Positions 42,505 to 54,559 are shown, counted from the first letter of the stretch. The stretch is DNA of 64,000 nucleotides from Porphyromonas asaccharolytica DSM 20707 (GCF_000212375.1 NC_015501.1:1426001-1490000); one strand, 5' to 3'. The notes: generated from the sequence alone by a model not told the origin. Made by a program: numbers and translations.

Positions 42505-43614
42505 TTATGATAAGCTCTCAAAGAGTCTCTCCCAGTCTGTAATAATATGGCCTATATCAAAGGTCTGCACATACTGTGTAGCGTGTGCTGCCATAGCTTT
42601 GCGCCTATCGCAATCTGCTATCAGCGAGGAGACCTCCCGAGCAAAGAGGTTGAGGTCAAACGGAGGCACCAGCACGCCAGCACGCCCTTCATCTAGGACT
42701 ACTCCAGTGGCTAAAAAGGAGTCAAAAGCAACGGGAACGACTCCGTGCTGCATGGCCTCTGTGAGAACCATCGACCACCCCTCAGCATCGCTGGTTAAGA
42801 TCGAGATGGCAGCCCGCTCGTAGTAAGGCTTAGGCTCTTGCGTGCCTAAGATATCACAGTGCTCCAATTGTGCCTGCTCTAGAGTAGCTCGGTAGGGACC
42901 ATCACCGAGTACGACCAGTCGCCAGTCTGGATGCGCTGCTGATACTTGCCGCCAGATAGCGGGGATGTGCTCTATACCTTTGCCCTTGACGAGACGACCC
43001 ACGTAGAGTACGATAGGCTCCTTGTCATAGGCGGGGGCTAGCTCTGTAGGGAGATACGTATTGGCATTGTGTATGACGACAAACTTCGAGGTGTCTTTGA
43101 TGTGAGCAATCTGTGCGATAAAGTCAGCACTAGGTTTGCACAGCACAACAAAAGCATCGGAGAGATCGTAGATCTTTCGCCAAGAGTTGCCCCACTTGCG
43201 ATTCATAAAGGCTCTGACGACCCGATTGACCACTTTGTGCCTCCAGTGTCGATAGTGATACGAGTCGGGGGTGGTGTGTAGTACCTGTACGAGCTTGGCT
43301 CCTGCCTCATCGGTCGCCTCTCGGAGCATAACTGCTAGTCTACGACTATAAGCAGAGTGTGAGACTAAGATGGAGACTTCGTGAGCGCATAGGAAGTCGC
43401 AGAGGGCGATGCGGTTTTCCTCCGAATTGATCTTAGAGGGATTGGGGAGTATGAGGGTGTCCTGTCTGACAGAAGCCTTATCGCCATGGTCTACGCATAC
43501 GTAGCAGAGATGATGTCCTCGCTGCTCCAGAGCTGTAGCTATACGATGAGAGACCTTCTCGATGCCACTAAAGAGCAGATCGATCGCATACCAATTGAAG
43601 AAAGCTATGTTCAT
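42505..43614 (-). CDS. GT4-type glycosyltransferase
   Basis: 369 residues with the GT-B fold. The N-terminal Rossmann half has IEKVSHRIATALEQRGHHLCYV; the C-terminal half has the GT4 nucleotide-sugar motif IVLYVGRLVKGKGIEHI, WRLVVLGDGPY and the E-x7-E pattern in DAEGWSMVLTEAMQHGVVPVAFD. It transfers a sugar to a glycan acceptor on the cytoplasmic side; donor and acceptor are unknown. It lies 21 bases after the GT2 gene, in a group with the sulfatase. Confidence 0.9.
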   Translation of the reverse strand: MNIAFFNWYAIDLLFSGIEKVSHRIATALEQRGHHLCYVCVDHGDKASVRQDTLILPNPSKINSEENRIALCDFLCAHEVSILVSHSAYSRRLAVMLREATDEAGAKLVQVLHTTPDSYHYRHWRHKVVNRVVRAFMNRKWGNSWRKIYDLSDAFVVLCKPSADFIAQIAHIKDTSKFVVIHNANTYLPTELAPAYDKEPIVLYVGRLVKGKGIEHIPAIWRQVSAAHPDWRLVVLGDGPYRATLEQAQLEHCDILGTQEPKPYYERAAISILTSDAEGWSMVLTEAMQHGVVPVAFDSFLATGVVLDEGRAGVLVPPFDLNLFAREVSSLIADCDRRKAMAAHATQYVQTFDIGHIITDWERLFESLS

Positions 43615-43635
43615 CTCTTTGGTGCGATTAGGGGA

Positions 43636-44652
43636 CTACTGGTATCGATCGATAAAACGCAGGATGCGCTGACGAGCTTTGACACCTTCGATCGTAAGGG
43701 GATGGTCAAAGACCCCCAGCTTGCTCAGTCTATCTAGATCCTGAGCCAGCTCCTGTCGATCTGCGGGATCGGTGACACGTCGCTCTAACTTAGAGCATAT
43801 TTGCTTGCCAATCACAGCCCACATGCACTCACGCTGCCAATGCTCCTTTTGGTAGGGCGTAGCGCGCTCTTCATAGAGCTGGTAAGAGTGCTCCAAACCC
43901 TTGATCCAGTTCTTGACTTTTTTAGTTCGGTGAGCAGAGCGGTCTATCGATCCGATGTTGGGGAAGTAGTAGTAAAAGGGCAGATCCGTGATGACCGTCC
44001 GGGGATTCTTGAGGATCACCTCACTCCACCAGGGGAAGTCTTCGAAGATCACTCCTTTGAGAAAATGGACATCCTCCACCAGGCTTCTCCGAAGCAAGTG
44101 TCGCCACACGTAAAAGTGCTTGATCGGGTACTCGATCCTCGTATGGCTATACTCTGTGACGTGAGCGAAGACATCATCGGTCGTGTGATACTTCACCTTG
44201 TCTAGTGTGAAGCGTCGCTTGAGACCACGAGGCATCGTCTTATCAATGTTAAAGCCTAGAGCATGACGTACGAGTAGCCGAGGGCGGAAGAGCGGATCTT
44301 TGTACCAAGAGACGATATCGGCATCCTCTTGCTGGATCAAAGCGTAGGCGATCTCAAAGGTCTGTGGATGGATCAGATCGTCTGAATCTAAGAAGTTGAC
44401 GTAAGTACCCTTAGCAACGGCCATGCCCGCATTGCGAGCGTCTGAAAGTCCGCCATTCTCCTTCGTGACGATCTTAAAGCGTGGGTCCCTCTCAGCGTAC
44501 TCTGCTAAGATTTGCGCACTATTGTCAGGGCTCCCATCATTAACACAGATAGCCTCCCAGTCGGTGAAGGTCTGCGCCACGACACTGTCTAGACAGCGTC
44601 GTAGGTACTTCTCTACATTATATATAGGGATGATGACGGAGATCTTAGGCAT
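43636..44652 (-). CDS. GT2-family glycosyltransferase
   Basis: 338 residues. The N-terminal GT-A fold is clear: SVIIPIYNVEKYLRRCLDSV (5-24), CVNDGSPDNS (about 36-45), GGLSDARNAGMAVAKGTYVNFLDSDD (with the DSD metal motif). The C-terminal half is variable and basic. It follows the next glycosyltransferase by 22 bases. Probably adds a sugar to a surface polysaccharide or O-antigen-like glycan. Confidence 0.92.
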   Translation of the reverse strand: MPKISVIIPIYNVEKYLRRCLDSVVAQTFTDWEAICVNDGSPDNSAQILAEYAERDPRFKIVTKENGGLSDARNAGMAVAKGTYVNFLDSDDLIHPQTFEIAYALIQQEDADIVSWYKDPLFRPRLLVRHALGFNIDKTMPRGLKRRFTLDKVKYHTTDDVFAHVTEYSHTRIEYPIKHFYVWRHLLRRSLVEDVHFLKGVIFEDFPWWSEVILKNPRTVITDLPFYYYFPNIGSIDRSAHRTKKVKNWIKGLEHSYQLYEERATPYQKEHWQRECMWAVIGKQICSKLERRVTDPADRQELAQDLDRLSKLGVFDHPLTIEGVKARQRILRFIDRYQ

Positions 44653-44674
44653 AAAAGACTATTCGGTAGATGGT

Positions 44675-45520
44675 TCAGACGATATTGCGAAAGCGCTCAG
44701 GGATCTCAACAATGAGACAGAGCCCCAGCATAGCGGGCTTATTCCACGCATAGGGAGGACGTATATAGGTCTGAAGCGCGCGTGCTAGGCGTGCTGTGGA
44801 GTCCCACGAGCGAGCCTTGTATTTGGTCACCTGCTGGATGGTCTTCGACCGCTTGGCTATGTGCTTAGTCCAGCCTGCCTCTCGTCGATCTGGATCGGCA
44901 AAGCGCGCTTCGATACGCTTCATATCGAAGTAGCCAAAATGAAATAGGTAAAGCTGCGGGTCAATGGTGAAGTTGTGTCCCTTGATGCGATGAAAGCCCG
45001 AACCCCAGACAACTGGCTGTGCGATGACGCATGGCTTCGTGTAGCGTGTCGATAGCCGCGCATAGTGACGCTGCTGGAGGAAGGGTAGATCCTCTCGAAT
45101 GTCTTCCTCCTTCTCAAGATGCTGCCCTACATCGACGCCCAGTCCTGAGACGCTGACACCTATATGACGCTGGCTTAGGTACTCCTTAAGTCCCACCCCA
45201 ACGAGTGGGTCGACGACGAGTATTTCGTCAGCATCGACTCCGATGACGAGGTCGTAGCCACCAGTGGTGAGTAGCTCCTTAGCACGCTCGGAGAGGAAGG
45301 CTAGTCGCTCTTTCTCAGCAGAGACCACCTGCCCTTGAATCTTATCTACCGCTACGATCGTAGCTTGAGGACACCAATCGGGTAGAGGCTGATCCTTACC
45401 ATCTAGATAGATGTATAGATGCTCCTCGCCCAGCTCTCGGCCGTAGTAGGCTGTCCACTTGCGCAGGTAGAAGTCATCGTTGCGCACCATGGTCAGGGCT
45501 GCGACACGCTTGGTTTTCAT
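44675..45520 (-). CDS. Glycosyltransferase, GT2-type 4/GT92-like
   Basis: 281 residues. The N-terminus AALTMVRNDDFYLRKWTAYYGREL and the metal motif VIGVDADEILV fit the Glyco_tranf_2_4 group, with FHRIKGH and LFHFGY in the C-terminal half. It is ten bases downstream of gyrB on the same strand, so it may be transcribed with gyrB at some level. The window shows a run of three glycosyltransferases plus the sulfatase. Confidence 0.85.
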   Translation of the reverse strand: MKTKRVAALTMVRNDDFYLRKWTAYYGRELGEEHLYIYLDGKDQPLPDWCPQATIVAVDKIQGQVVSAEKERLAFLSERAKELLTTGGYDLVIGVDADEILVVDPLVGVGLKEYLSQRHIGVSVSGLGVDVGQHLEKEEDIREDLPFLQQRHYARLSTRYTKPCVIAQPVVWGSGFHRIKGHNFTIDPQLYLFHFGYFDMKRIEARFADPDRREAGWTKHIAKRSKTIQQVTKYKARSWDSTARLARALQTYIRPPYAWNKPAMLGLCLIVEIPERFRNIV

Positions 45521-45529
45521 AGCTAGGTG

Positions 45530-47542
<2,013 letters not shown>

Positions 47543-47585
47543 CTAGTGAACCAGCTCTTCCTCCCGTTAAGTGTCTTGAACTCTA

Positions 47586-47593
47586 CAAAGATA
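47586..47593 (-). promoter_or_regulatory. Candidate -7 box (TATCTTTG) for gyrB
   Basis: Minus-strand TATCTTTG 83 bases before the gyrB ATG; no good TTTG at -33. Confidence 0.5.
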
Positions 47594-47715
47594 CAGAAAA
47601 TGCGAGGATAATCTCTCAATCTTTACTTTGAAGCTTTATACGGTTGCTGTTTTCGTCTCACTTTACAGCGTCTCTAGGTCACTTTCCATCGGGGAAATCT
47701 AGGGAGAATCTCTCG

Positions 47716-48600
47716 TTATCCTTTGCGGGTACGCACGAAGATCCACTCTTCGGAGGTAGCCTCATCAACGACCTCAAGCTTCACAGCCTCTAGGGCTTGA
47801 TAGATGACCGTGCGGTCGGAGAGGAGGAAGCCACTGAGCCACACTTCGCCACCTGATCGTACCGCTGCTACGTAACGGGGCAGATCCTCTAAGATGATGT
47901 TACGATGTATATTGGCAAAGAGCAGATCAGCCTCACCGGGGTAGGCGGAGAGTTGCGCAGCGTCACCATGCAGTACGCTAATGTGCTCCGATGGTGCGAA
48001 GCCGTTGAGCTGGAGATTGTGTCTTGTATTGGTCACGCACTCAGACGAGGTATCTATTGCTACGAGCGAGCCGGCACCGAGTAGCAGAGCCGCTATGCCG
48101 AGGATGCCCGTACCGCATCCCATGTCGATCACTTGAGCTCCCTTCACATCGTAATCAAGTAGATGCTCTAGGATCATACGTGTCGTGTGGTGCTCACCCG
48201 AGCCAAAGGCATTGTACGCCTCGATGAGTAGCTGTAGCTCATGCGTCTGTGGGGTCGGTACCAGCTCAGGGGTGGTGACCAGCATGCGTCCCCGTAGCGA
48301 TATAGGCTCGAAGGTCGTGCTGCGCCACGCTGCTAGCCAGTCACTAGAGGACGCCAGCTTGTGGTGATAGTGCCATGCTATATTATATAGTGTCAAGACA
48401 CCCGCATCTGTGGCAAGTTGAGTGGAGATCTCCTTGCTCTCATGCCAAGCGTCATCGGATATGTAGGCATTAAGCAGCCCCTTGTCTGGCTCCTCTTGAA
48501 AGCTCTCGAAGCCCCAGTCGGCTAGCGTCTGAGCTAGCAAAGGCATCGCCCATTCCGTCTCGCTAAGTTGCTCTGTGGTAAAGGTGTAGTGGTGATACAT
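47716..48600 (-). CDS. prmA: Ribosomal protein L11 methyltransferase PrmA
   Basis: SAM-dependent methyltransferase of 294 residues that trimethylates ribosomal protein L11. N-terminal substrate-recognition domain, then AFGSGEHHTTRMILEHL (about 134-150, PrmA linker motif) and the SAM site VIDMGCGTGILGIAALLLGA. DLLFANIHRNII is the catalytic-loop equivalent of the NxxxN motif. It is 7 bases downstream of the MATE gene on the same strand. Confidence 0.94.
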   Translation of the reverse strand: MYHHYTFTTEQLSETEWAMPLLAQTLADWGFESFQEEPDKGLLNAYISDDAWHESKEISTQLATDAGVLTLYNIAWHYHHKLASSSDWLAAWRSTTFEPISLRGRMLVTTPELVPTPQTHELQLLIEAYNAFGSGEHHTTRMILEHLLDYDVKGAQVIDMGCGTGILGIAALLLGAGSLVAIDTSSECVTNTRHNLQLNGFAPSEHISVLHGDAAQLSAYPGEADLLFANIHRNIILEDLPRYVAAVRSGGEVWLSGFLLSDRTVIYQALEAVKLEVVDEATSEEWIFVRTRKG

Positions 48601-48607
48601 AAAGGTG

Positions 48608-49960
48608 CTAAGCGACTAAGCTCATTGGGGTTAGTTTGTTCCTTTTGATAAGTAGTACGATGATGGCTGTGATCCCCTTGCCGATCGATGAGAGGGAGAT
48701 AGCCCACCAGACAGCAGGCAGTCCCCATCCTAGGTATATCAGTAGGAGAGCTAGCGGTATACGTAGCAGATTGCCCACGATGCTGATCACGGCTGGCGTG
48801 TTGCTCCGGCCTACACCATAGAAAAGCCCCTGCGTAGTGATCTCGGTCATGATAAAGAGCTGAGAGAAGCTAGCGATGTAAAGGTATCGTCCACCCTCTA
48901 TGTAAGTCTCAGGATCTGGTACGATCAATGCAAAAAAGGCTTCGCCCAGAAAGAGGAAGAGCAGCGTCCCGAAGAGACCTATCGATAGCGTCATGAAGAT
49001 AGTCGTTCTGTATCCCCGCCACACACGATCGAACTGACGTGCCGCATAGTTGTGCCCTACGAAGGTCGCTAGGGCTGTGCAGAAGCCTTGGCATGCATTC
49101 CACGTCACGCCCTCTAGCTGTCCGCCAGTCGTCATGACCGCTACGCCGATGGCACCACCCTGCTCAGAGGCTAAGCGACCCATAAATATGCTGATCAGAG
49201 CGAAGAGCGAGTTGAGGAGCACCACCGGTACACCAATAGCGAAGATGCGCCGGCTCTGATCTCTTGCCAGCTTTGTGACGATAGAGCCCCCCTCGAGTAT
49301 CTTGTCTTGGTGCTGCATACGATAGTAGAGGATAGCGCAGACGGCCAGCTGAGAGAGTAGTGTAGCGAAAGCTGCTCCGACGACTCCTAGGTGACAGACG
49401 AAGATAAGCAGTGGGTCGAGGATCATATTGAGCAGTAGACCCAGTGAATTAATCTTGAATGGGGTCATGCTCCGTCCATGAGCATTGTAAATGCCACTCA
49501 TGGATAGAGTCAGGAAGTAGCCTGGCAAGCCGATCAATACGATGCGTAGATAGCTGAGTGCCATATGGTGCACGTCTGCCTCTAGGTTGTAGATCCCCAC
49601 GATGGGAGAGCCAAAGAGCAGATAGACAAGTGCAAGGAGAGTACCGACGATGAGTGCCCAGGTGGTACAGTGACGGGCGTATTTGATCGCTAGTGGTTTG
49701 TCTCGTGCTCCAAGGCTCTGCGAGACACACACCTCGGCACTAGTCTTGGTGAGCTGAGCGATCGAGGTGGCAATCCATAGGAGTACGCCGATGACCCCGA
49801 CGGCGGCCACCTCCCGACTGCCGAGACGTCCGAGCCACGCCATGTCGGTAAAGTTGTACGCCATCTGGACAAACGAGGTGGCGACAATAGGAGCTGCCAG
49901 TCGCAGCAGTTGCTTGCGGATTGGTCCTTGAGTAAAGTTTATAGTCTCTGTTTTGGTCAC
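48608..49960 (-). CDS. MATE-family multidrug efflux transporter
   Basis: Cation-coupled antiporter of 450 residues with twelve predicted helices in two similar halves; LRLAAPIVATSFVQMAYNFTDMAWLGRLG (about 17-45) is the family start. No ATG lies close to it in frame; the likely start is GTG at 49960. A -7 box is seen at 50019-50026 on the minus strand. It precedes prmA by seven bases. Confidence 0.92.
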   Translation of the reverse strand: MTKTETINFTQGPIRKQLLRLAAPIVATSFVQMAYNFTDMAWLGRLGSREVAAVGVIGVLLWIATSIAQLTKTSAEVCVSQSLGARDKPLAIKYARHCTTWALIVGTLLALVYLLFGSPIVGIYNLEADVHHMALSYLRIVLIGLPGYFLTLSMSGIYNAHGRSMTPFKINSLGLLLNMILDPLLIFVCHLGVVGAAFATLLSQLAVCAILYYRMQHQDKILEGGSIVTKLARDQSRRIFAIGVPVVLLNSLFALISIFMGRLASEQGGAIGVAVMTTGGQLEGVTWNACQGFCTALATFVGHNYAARQFDRVWRGYRTTIFMTLSIGLFGTLLFLFLGEAFFALIVPDPETYIEGGRYLYIASFSQLFIMTEITTQGLFYGVGRSNTPAVISIVGNLLRIPLALLLIYLGWGLPAVWWAISLSSIGKGITAIIVLLIKRNKLTPMSLVA

Positions 49961-50018
49961 TTCTGCCTTCTTGTTAGGAGCGTCGTCTAGAGCGATAGCC
50001 CCGTTTACAAACTCGGTG

Positions 50019-50026
50019 CAAAGGTA
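50019..50026 (-). promoter_or_regulatory. Candidate -7 box (TACCTTTG) for the MATE-prmA unit
   Basis: Minus-strand TACCTTTG 58 bases before the GTG start; no -33 TTTG found. Confidence 0.5.
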
Positions 50027-50049
50027 TCAAAAAAGGGGGCAGCACAGCA

Positions 50050-50205
50050 TGCCACCCTTTTGAGGTGATGGGGAAGAAGCTACTCCTAGAAAACTAGCCG
50101 GATACTCTTAGACAACCTGCTTGTGCCGACATCAAAGATGCGTGCAAATCAGTTAGAATTCTAGGGATGGTTTTCTCCTCCAGCACCTCAAAATAGAAAT
50201 TAGCC
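50050..50205. repeat. Decayed relative of the MITE-like element
   Basis: The right end (50180-50205, CCAGCACCTCAAAATAGAAA then TTAGCC) is the same terminal repeat as at 26678-26704. A partial left end, TTTTGAGGTGATGGGGAAGAAG, is at 50059-50080. The region between has no palindrome array. No target duplication remains. It lies between the MATE and frdC promoters. Confidence 0.6.
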
Positions 50206-50239
50206 AAATTTCCGATGGTAGTTAATTGTAGGTATTTTG

Positions 50240-50247
50240 TATCTTTG
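50240..50247 (+). promoter_or_regulatory. -7 box (TATCTTTG) for frdCAB
   Basis: TATCTTTG 135 bases before the frdC ATG. The -33 box is not clear. The leader has several short hairpins, including the perfect palindrome GAGAGCGCTCTC. Confidence 0.55.
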
Positions 50248-50381
50248 TGGAGCAAAGGACAAGTCTCACATCGTAAAGACTTAGGAGAGCGCTCTCAAGA
50301 GCACTTTTATGTAGCTCTTTGCCGTGTCTAGACAGACCAATAGTAACTGATAACTTCACTTAAGTAACCAAACGAACAAAT

Positions 50382-51095
50382 ATGTGGATCTTTAAATCAT
50401 CGATTGGGAGAAAGTTCATCATGAGTCTCTCGGGGCTCTTCCTGATCATCTTCCTATTGCTACATGGCAGTATCAACCTACTAGCCGTCTACGATGCTAT
50501 CAATGTGAATAGCGAGTTCCCTACGGAGCTGTACAATCAAGCCTGTCACGTCATGGGTACCAACATATTGGTACAGATCATGGTGCCCGTCCTAGCGCTG
50601 GGCTTCATCGTACACATTATCTATGCGGCCTGGTTGACGTTACTAAATCGTAAGGCGCGTGGTAATGATCGCTATGCCATCTTCACACGTGCTAAGATAG
50701 ACTGGGCCAGCAAGAACATGTTTGTCCTAGGCATCATCGTCTTGGGGCTACTGGTCTTTCACCTGACACACTTCTGGAGCAAGATGCAGCTACAAGAGTG
50801 GACCGGCGGAGAGAGTGCCGAGGGCTACCAGCTCGTCGTGCAAACCTTTAGCAACGTATGGGTATCTATCCTATACCTTGTATGGCTAGCAGCCATCTGG
50901 TTTCACCTCACGCACGGCTTTTGGAGTGCCTTCCAAACGCTTGGGTGGAACAATAAGAAGTGGTTCAACCGCCTACATGTCATCAGCTACATCGTTGCCA
51001 CACTCTTGGTCCTTATCTTTGCCATTGTAGTCGTTTACTTTGGCTTCATTTACTCAGGTCCCGAGAGCCTTACAGAGGCTATCCCTTACGCTTAG
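50382..51095 (+). CDS. frdC: Fumarate reductase/succinate dehydrogenase cytochrome b subunit
   Basis: Membrane anchor and haem-b subunit, 237 residues with five helices, the single-subunit type B anchor of Bacteroidota. Candidate haem histidines sit in LLLHGSINL (about 22-30), NQACHVMG (about 50-57), FIVHIIYAAW, FHLTHFW and FHLTHGFW. It passes electrons between menaquinone and the catalytic subunits. frdA starts 58 bases later, and the three genes form one operon. Confidence 0.94.
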   Translation: MWIFKSSIGRKFIMSLSGLFLIIFLLLHGSINLLAVYDAINVNSEFPTELYNQACHVMGTNILVQIMVPVLALGFIVHIIYAAWLTLLNRKARGNDRYAIFTRAKIDWASKNMFVLGIIVLGLLVFHLTHFWSKMQLQEWTGGESAEGYQLVVQTFSNVWVSILYLVWLAAIWFHLTHGFWSAFQTLGWNNKKWFNRLHVISYIVATLLVLIFAIVVVYFGFIYSGPESLTEAIPYA

Positions 51096-51153
51096 GCTGG
51101 TTTAGCAACTCTTCCTATCATCTAATCTACGAACTATCTTAACTATCAGAGAT

Positions 51154-53097
51154 ATGAGCGAACTAAATGCCAAAATCCCAGCAGGTGCCTTAGCTGAGAA
51201 GTGGACTAACTATAAGGATCATCAGAAGCTGGTCAACCCCGCCAACAAGCGTCTACTCGACGTTATTGTCGTGGGGACTGGTCTAGCTGGAGCCTCTGCA
51301 GCAGCTTCTCTAGGAGAGCTCGGCTTCAACGTGCTAAACTTCTGTATACAGGACTCTCCACGACGTGCACACTCCATTGCAGCACAGGGTGGTGTCAACG
51401 CTGCAAAGAACTATCAGAACGACGGTGACTCCGTCTACCGTCTCTACTACGACACTATCAAGGGTGGCGACTATCGCGCTCGTGAGGCGAACGTCTATCG
51501 CCTTGCAGAGGTGTCAAACGCAATCATCGACCAGTGTGTCGCTCAGGGAGTCCCCTTCGCACGTGAGTACGGTGGTCTGCTAGACAACCGCTCCTTCGGT
51601 GGTGCGCAGGTCTCCCGTACATTCTATGCCCGTGGTCAGACGGGACAGCAGCTACTCCTTGGAGCTTACTCAGCACTCAGCCGTCAGGTACACAAGGGGA
51701 GTGTCAAGCTCTACACCCGCCACGAGATGCTAGACCTAGTCATCATCGATGGTCGTGCGAGAGGTATCATCGCTCGCAACCTAGTTACAGGTGCTATCGA
51801 GCGCTTTGCTGCTCATGCTGTAGTGATTGCTACAGGTGGCTATGGCAACGCCTTCTACCTCACCACAAACGCTATCGCCTCCAATGGATCAGCCGCTTGG
51901 CAGTGCTATAAGAAGGGTGCATACTTCGGCAATCCTTGTATGGCGCAGATCCACCCGACCTGTATCCCAGAGCACGGAGACTTCCAGTCCAAGCTAACGC
52001 TTATGTCGGAGTCTCTCCGTAATGATGGACGTATCTGGGTCCCCAAGAAGCTGGAGGACGCTAAGGCGCTACAGGCTGGTACTAAAAAGGCAAATGATAT
52101 CCCCGAGGAGGATCGTGACTTCTATCTCGAGCGTCGCTATCCCGCCTTCGGTAACCTAGTACCTCGTGACGTCGCTAGCCGTGCCGCCAAGGAGCGCTGC
52201 GATGCTGGCTTTGGAGTCAACAATACGGGCCTTGCCGTCTTCCTAGACTTTAAGTATGCCATCGAGCGTATGGGACGTGATGTCGTTGCGGACAAGTACG
52301 GCAACCTCTTCCAGATGTACGAGCAGATCACTGCCGACAATCCCTACGAGACTCCGATGATGATCTACCCAGCCATCCACTACACGATGGGTGGTCTATG
52401 GGTCGACTACGAGCTACAGACCACTATCCCTGGACTCTTTGCCATTGGTGAGGCAAACTTCTCCGATCACGGGGCTAACCGTCTCGGTGCTTCAGCCCTT
52501 ATGCAGGGTCTAGCAGATGGTTACTTCATCCTGCCCTATACGATACAGAACTACCTCTCGGATCAGATTCAGGTACCGCACTTTAGCGTAGACCACAAGG
52601 AGTTTGACGAGGCTGAGAAGGCGCTCAAGGAGCGCATCCAGCGCATTGCCTCAATGCATGGTAAGCGTTCGGTCGATAGCATCCACAAGGAGCTAGGACA
52701 TATCATGTGGGAGTATGTCGGTATGGCACGCTCTAAGGAGAGCCTGCAGACAGGTATTGAGAAGATCAAGGCACTACGCAAGGTCTTTTGGAGTGACCTC
52801 CACCTACCAGGTAAGGTAGATGATCTTAACATCGAGCTAGAGAAGGCTCTGCGTCTAGCAGACTTCCTAGAGATCGGTGAGCTGATGGCACACGACGCCC
52901 TCGATCGTGAGGAGAGCTGTGGTGGGCACTTCCGCATAGAGCATCAGACTGAGGAAGGTGAGGCAAAGCGTGACGATGAGAACTTCGCTTACGTCTCCTG
53001 CTGGGAGTATCAAGGTGAGGGTCAAGACCCTGTCATGCACAAGGAGCCACTGGTATACGAATTCACCGAGCGTCTCCAGCGTAACTATAAGAACTAA
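51154..53097 (+). CDS. frdA: Fumarate reductase/succinate dehydrogenase flavoprotein subunit
   Basis: Catalytic FAD subunit, 647 residues. FAD fold [19 protein letters not shown] (39-57); His73 in [11 protein letters not shown] is the covalent FAD site; [11 protein letters not shown] and [13 protein letters not shown] carry substrate and FAD residues. In an anaerobe of this kind it probably reduces fumarate to succinate as the end of the fermentation path. The direction is not provable from sequence. Confidence 0.97.
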   Translation: MSELNAKIPAGALAEKWTNYKDHQKLVNPANKRLLDVIVVGTGLAGASAAASLGELGFNVLNFCIQDSPRRAHSIAAQGGVNAAKNYQNDGDSVYRLYYDTIKGGDYRAREANVYRLAEVSNAIIDQCVAQGVPFAREYGGLLDNRSFGGAQVSRTFYARGQTGQQLLLGAYSALSRQVHKGSVKLYTRHEMLDLVIIDGRARGIIARNLVTGAIERFAAHAVVIATGGYGNAFYLTTNAIASNGSAAWQCYKKGAYFGNPCMAQIHPTCIPEHGDFQSKLTLMSESLRNDGRIWVPKKLEDAKALQAGTKKANDIPEEDRDFYLERRYPAFGNLVPRDVASRAAKERCDAGFGVNNTGLAVFLDFKYAIERMGRDVVADKYGNLFQMYEQITADNPYETPMMIYPAIHYTMGGLWVDYELQTTIPGLFAIGEANFSDHGANRLGASALMQGLADGYFILPYTIQNYLSDQIQVPHFSVDHKEFDEAEKALKERIQRIASMHGKRSVDSIHKELGHIMWEYVGMARSKESLQTGIEKIKALRKVFWSDLHLPGKVDDLNIELEKALRLADFLEIGELMAHDALDREESCGGHFRIEHQTEEGEAKRDDENFAYVSCWEYQGEGQDPVMHKEPLVYEFTERLQRNYKN

Positions 53098-53121
53098 GCA
53101 ACCCTGTAGATAATCATAGCA

Positions 53122-53877
53122 ATGGATCACAATATAAATATCAAAGTCAAGGTATGGCGTCAGAGAGGTCCCCGCGAAAAGGGCCACTTTGAGACCTATG
53201 CACTCAAGGATGTGCCTCAGAGCGCTTCTTTTCTTGAGATGATCGACATACTCAACGAGCAGCTCATTGCCGAGGATAAGGAACCCGTTATCTACGACCA
53301 CGACTGTCGTGAGGGTATCTGCGGTATGTGCTCTATGTACATCGATGGGCATCCACATGGTCCTGTCAGCGCCATCACCACTTGTCAGCTACACATGCGT
53401 ACCTTTAAGGATGGTGACACCATCACTGTCGAGCCATGGAGATCTGCGGGCTTCCCGATCATTCGCGACTTGATGGTCGACCGCTCTGCTTATGACAAGA
53501 TCATACAGGCTGGTGGTTACGTCTCTGTCAATACGGGAGGTGTACCTGATGCTAACTCGATCCCCATCCCCAAGCACAAGGCTGACGAAGCAATGGATGC
53601 TGCCTCTTGCATCGGCTGTGGCGCTTGCGCTGCTGCCTGCAAAAACGGCTCCGCAATGCTCTTTGTCTCTGCCAAGGTAAGTCAGTTGGCCCTGTTGCCA
53701 CAGGGACGAGCTGAGGCACACAAGCGTGCTAAGGCGATGATCGCCAAGATGGATGAGCTAGGCTTCGGCAACTGCACGAATACACGTGCCTGCGAGATGG
53801 AGTGCCCCAAGAGCGTCTCCATCAGCCACATAGCACGCCTCAACCGTCAGTTCATAGGCGCTAAGTTGAGCGATTAG
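53122..53877 (+). CDS. frdB: Fumarate reductase/succinate dehydrogenase iron-sulfur subunit
   Basis: 251 residues carrying three clusters: 2Fe-2S at Cys62, Cys67, Cys70 and Cys88 (CREGICGMC... TTC), then [14 protein letters not shown], and [13 protein letters not shown]. It carries electrons from the haem anchor to the flavoprotein. It is the last gene of frdCAB and ends before a strong terminator. Confidence 0.97.
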   Translation: MDHNINIKVKVWRQRGPREKGHFETYALKDVPQSASFLEMIDILNEQLIAEDKEPVIYDHDCREGICGMCSMYIDGHPHGPVSAITTCQLHMRTFKDGDTITVEPWRSAGFPIIRDLMVDRSAYDKIIQAGGYVSVNTGGVPDANSIPIPKHKADEAMDAASCIGCGACAAACKNGSAMLFVSAKVSQLALLPQGRAEAHKRAKAMIAKMDELGFGNCTNTRACEMECPKSVSISHIARLNRQFIGAKLSD

Positions 53878-53909
53878 CGAGACAGGATGTCTCATCCTAT
53901 AAATATATA

Positions 53910-53949
53910 GGTAGTACTCTCCCATTCAGAGAGAGTGCTACCTTTTTTT
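53910..53949 (+). terminator. Intrinsic terminator of frdCAB
   Basis: GGTAGTACTCTC (53910-53921) pairs with GAGAGTGCTACC (53931-53942) with one T-G pair, followed by seven T. Confidence 0.92.
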
Positions 53950-54045
53950 GATTATCAGTGTCTATAGGATCTTGCGACTACGGCACAGGCAATAGGTTCG
54001 TCTAGGTAGGTCGATAAGGTTATAGACTTCGACTCAGAATGTAGT

Positions 54046-54417
54046 ATGCTCAAACAGTTTCTTCTCGTAGCTCTAGGCGGTGCTCTCGGGAGTGCTCTAC
54101 GCTACCTTACAGCCATTCTGCTAGCTCGTCACTATACGGGCTCTATACCTTTGGCTACGCTTGTGGTCAACGTCTTGGGCTGCTTTCTCATAGGTCTATT
54201 GATCGGCTTATGTAGTGATACAGCGTATCTTCGGTTGCTCTTTATCACAGGCTTTTGCGGCGGGTTCACCACTTTCTCGACTTTTACAGCAGAGAGTTAC
54301 GCAATGCTTCGTGAGGGCACTTATGGGTTAGCCGTCCTTTATATTGTGGGTAGCGTGCTGATCGGTCTGCTCGCTCTCTGGGCTGGTGTGTGCTTGTCGC
54401 GCACCATCACTCCTTGA
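54046..54417 (+). CDS. crcB: Fluoride exporter CrcB/Fluc
   Basis: Small membrane channel of 123 residues with four helices that exports fluoride as a dimer. Hallmarks are LGGALGSALRYL (9-20) and GFCGGFTTFSTFTAE (about 66-80, the conserved Phe-box and Na+ site). I looked for a fluoride riboswitch before it and did not find one. A terminator formed by array copy 5 follows at 54560. Confidence 0.95.
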   Translation: MLKQFLLVALGGALGSALRYLTAILLARHYTGSIPLATLVVNVLGCFLIGLLIGLCSDTAYLRLLFITGFCGGFTTFSTFTAESYAMLREGTYGLAVLYIVGSVLIGLLALWAGVCLSRTITP

Positions 54418-54516
54418 TAGGAGGTGGCTGAAGCCAAAGGCTCATAGGAGATGAGAGTGGCGCTGTCGTGCTTTGATACAATGGATGTTCGAGCAGTGCG
54501 TATCTACATATCACTA

Positions 54517-54556
54517 TCCGTCCCTAACCTCTAATCTCTAACTTCTAACCTCTAAT
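54517..54556. repeat. Heptamer repeat, reverse orientation
   Basis: Five to six variants of CTAACCT/CTAATCT/CTAACTT in tandem, the complement of the TTAGAGR family at 6613. It directly abuts palindrome array copy 5. Confidence 0.8.
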
Positions 54557-54559
54557 TCG

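Noticed and set aside
50248-50381. Riboswitch in the frdC leader
   Set aside because: Several short palindromes are present but none match a known aptamer and no terminator with a T-tract is formed.
53950-54045. Possible fluoride riboswitch before crcB
   Set aside because: The GGC...TTCG stretch does not fit the conserved pseudoknot pairing or the closing CTCC region; only the gene context suggested it.
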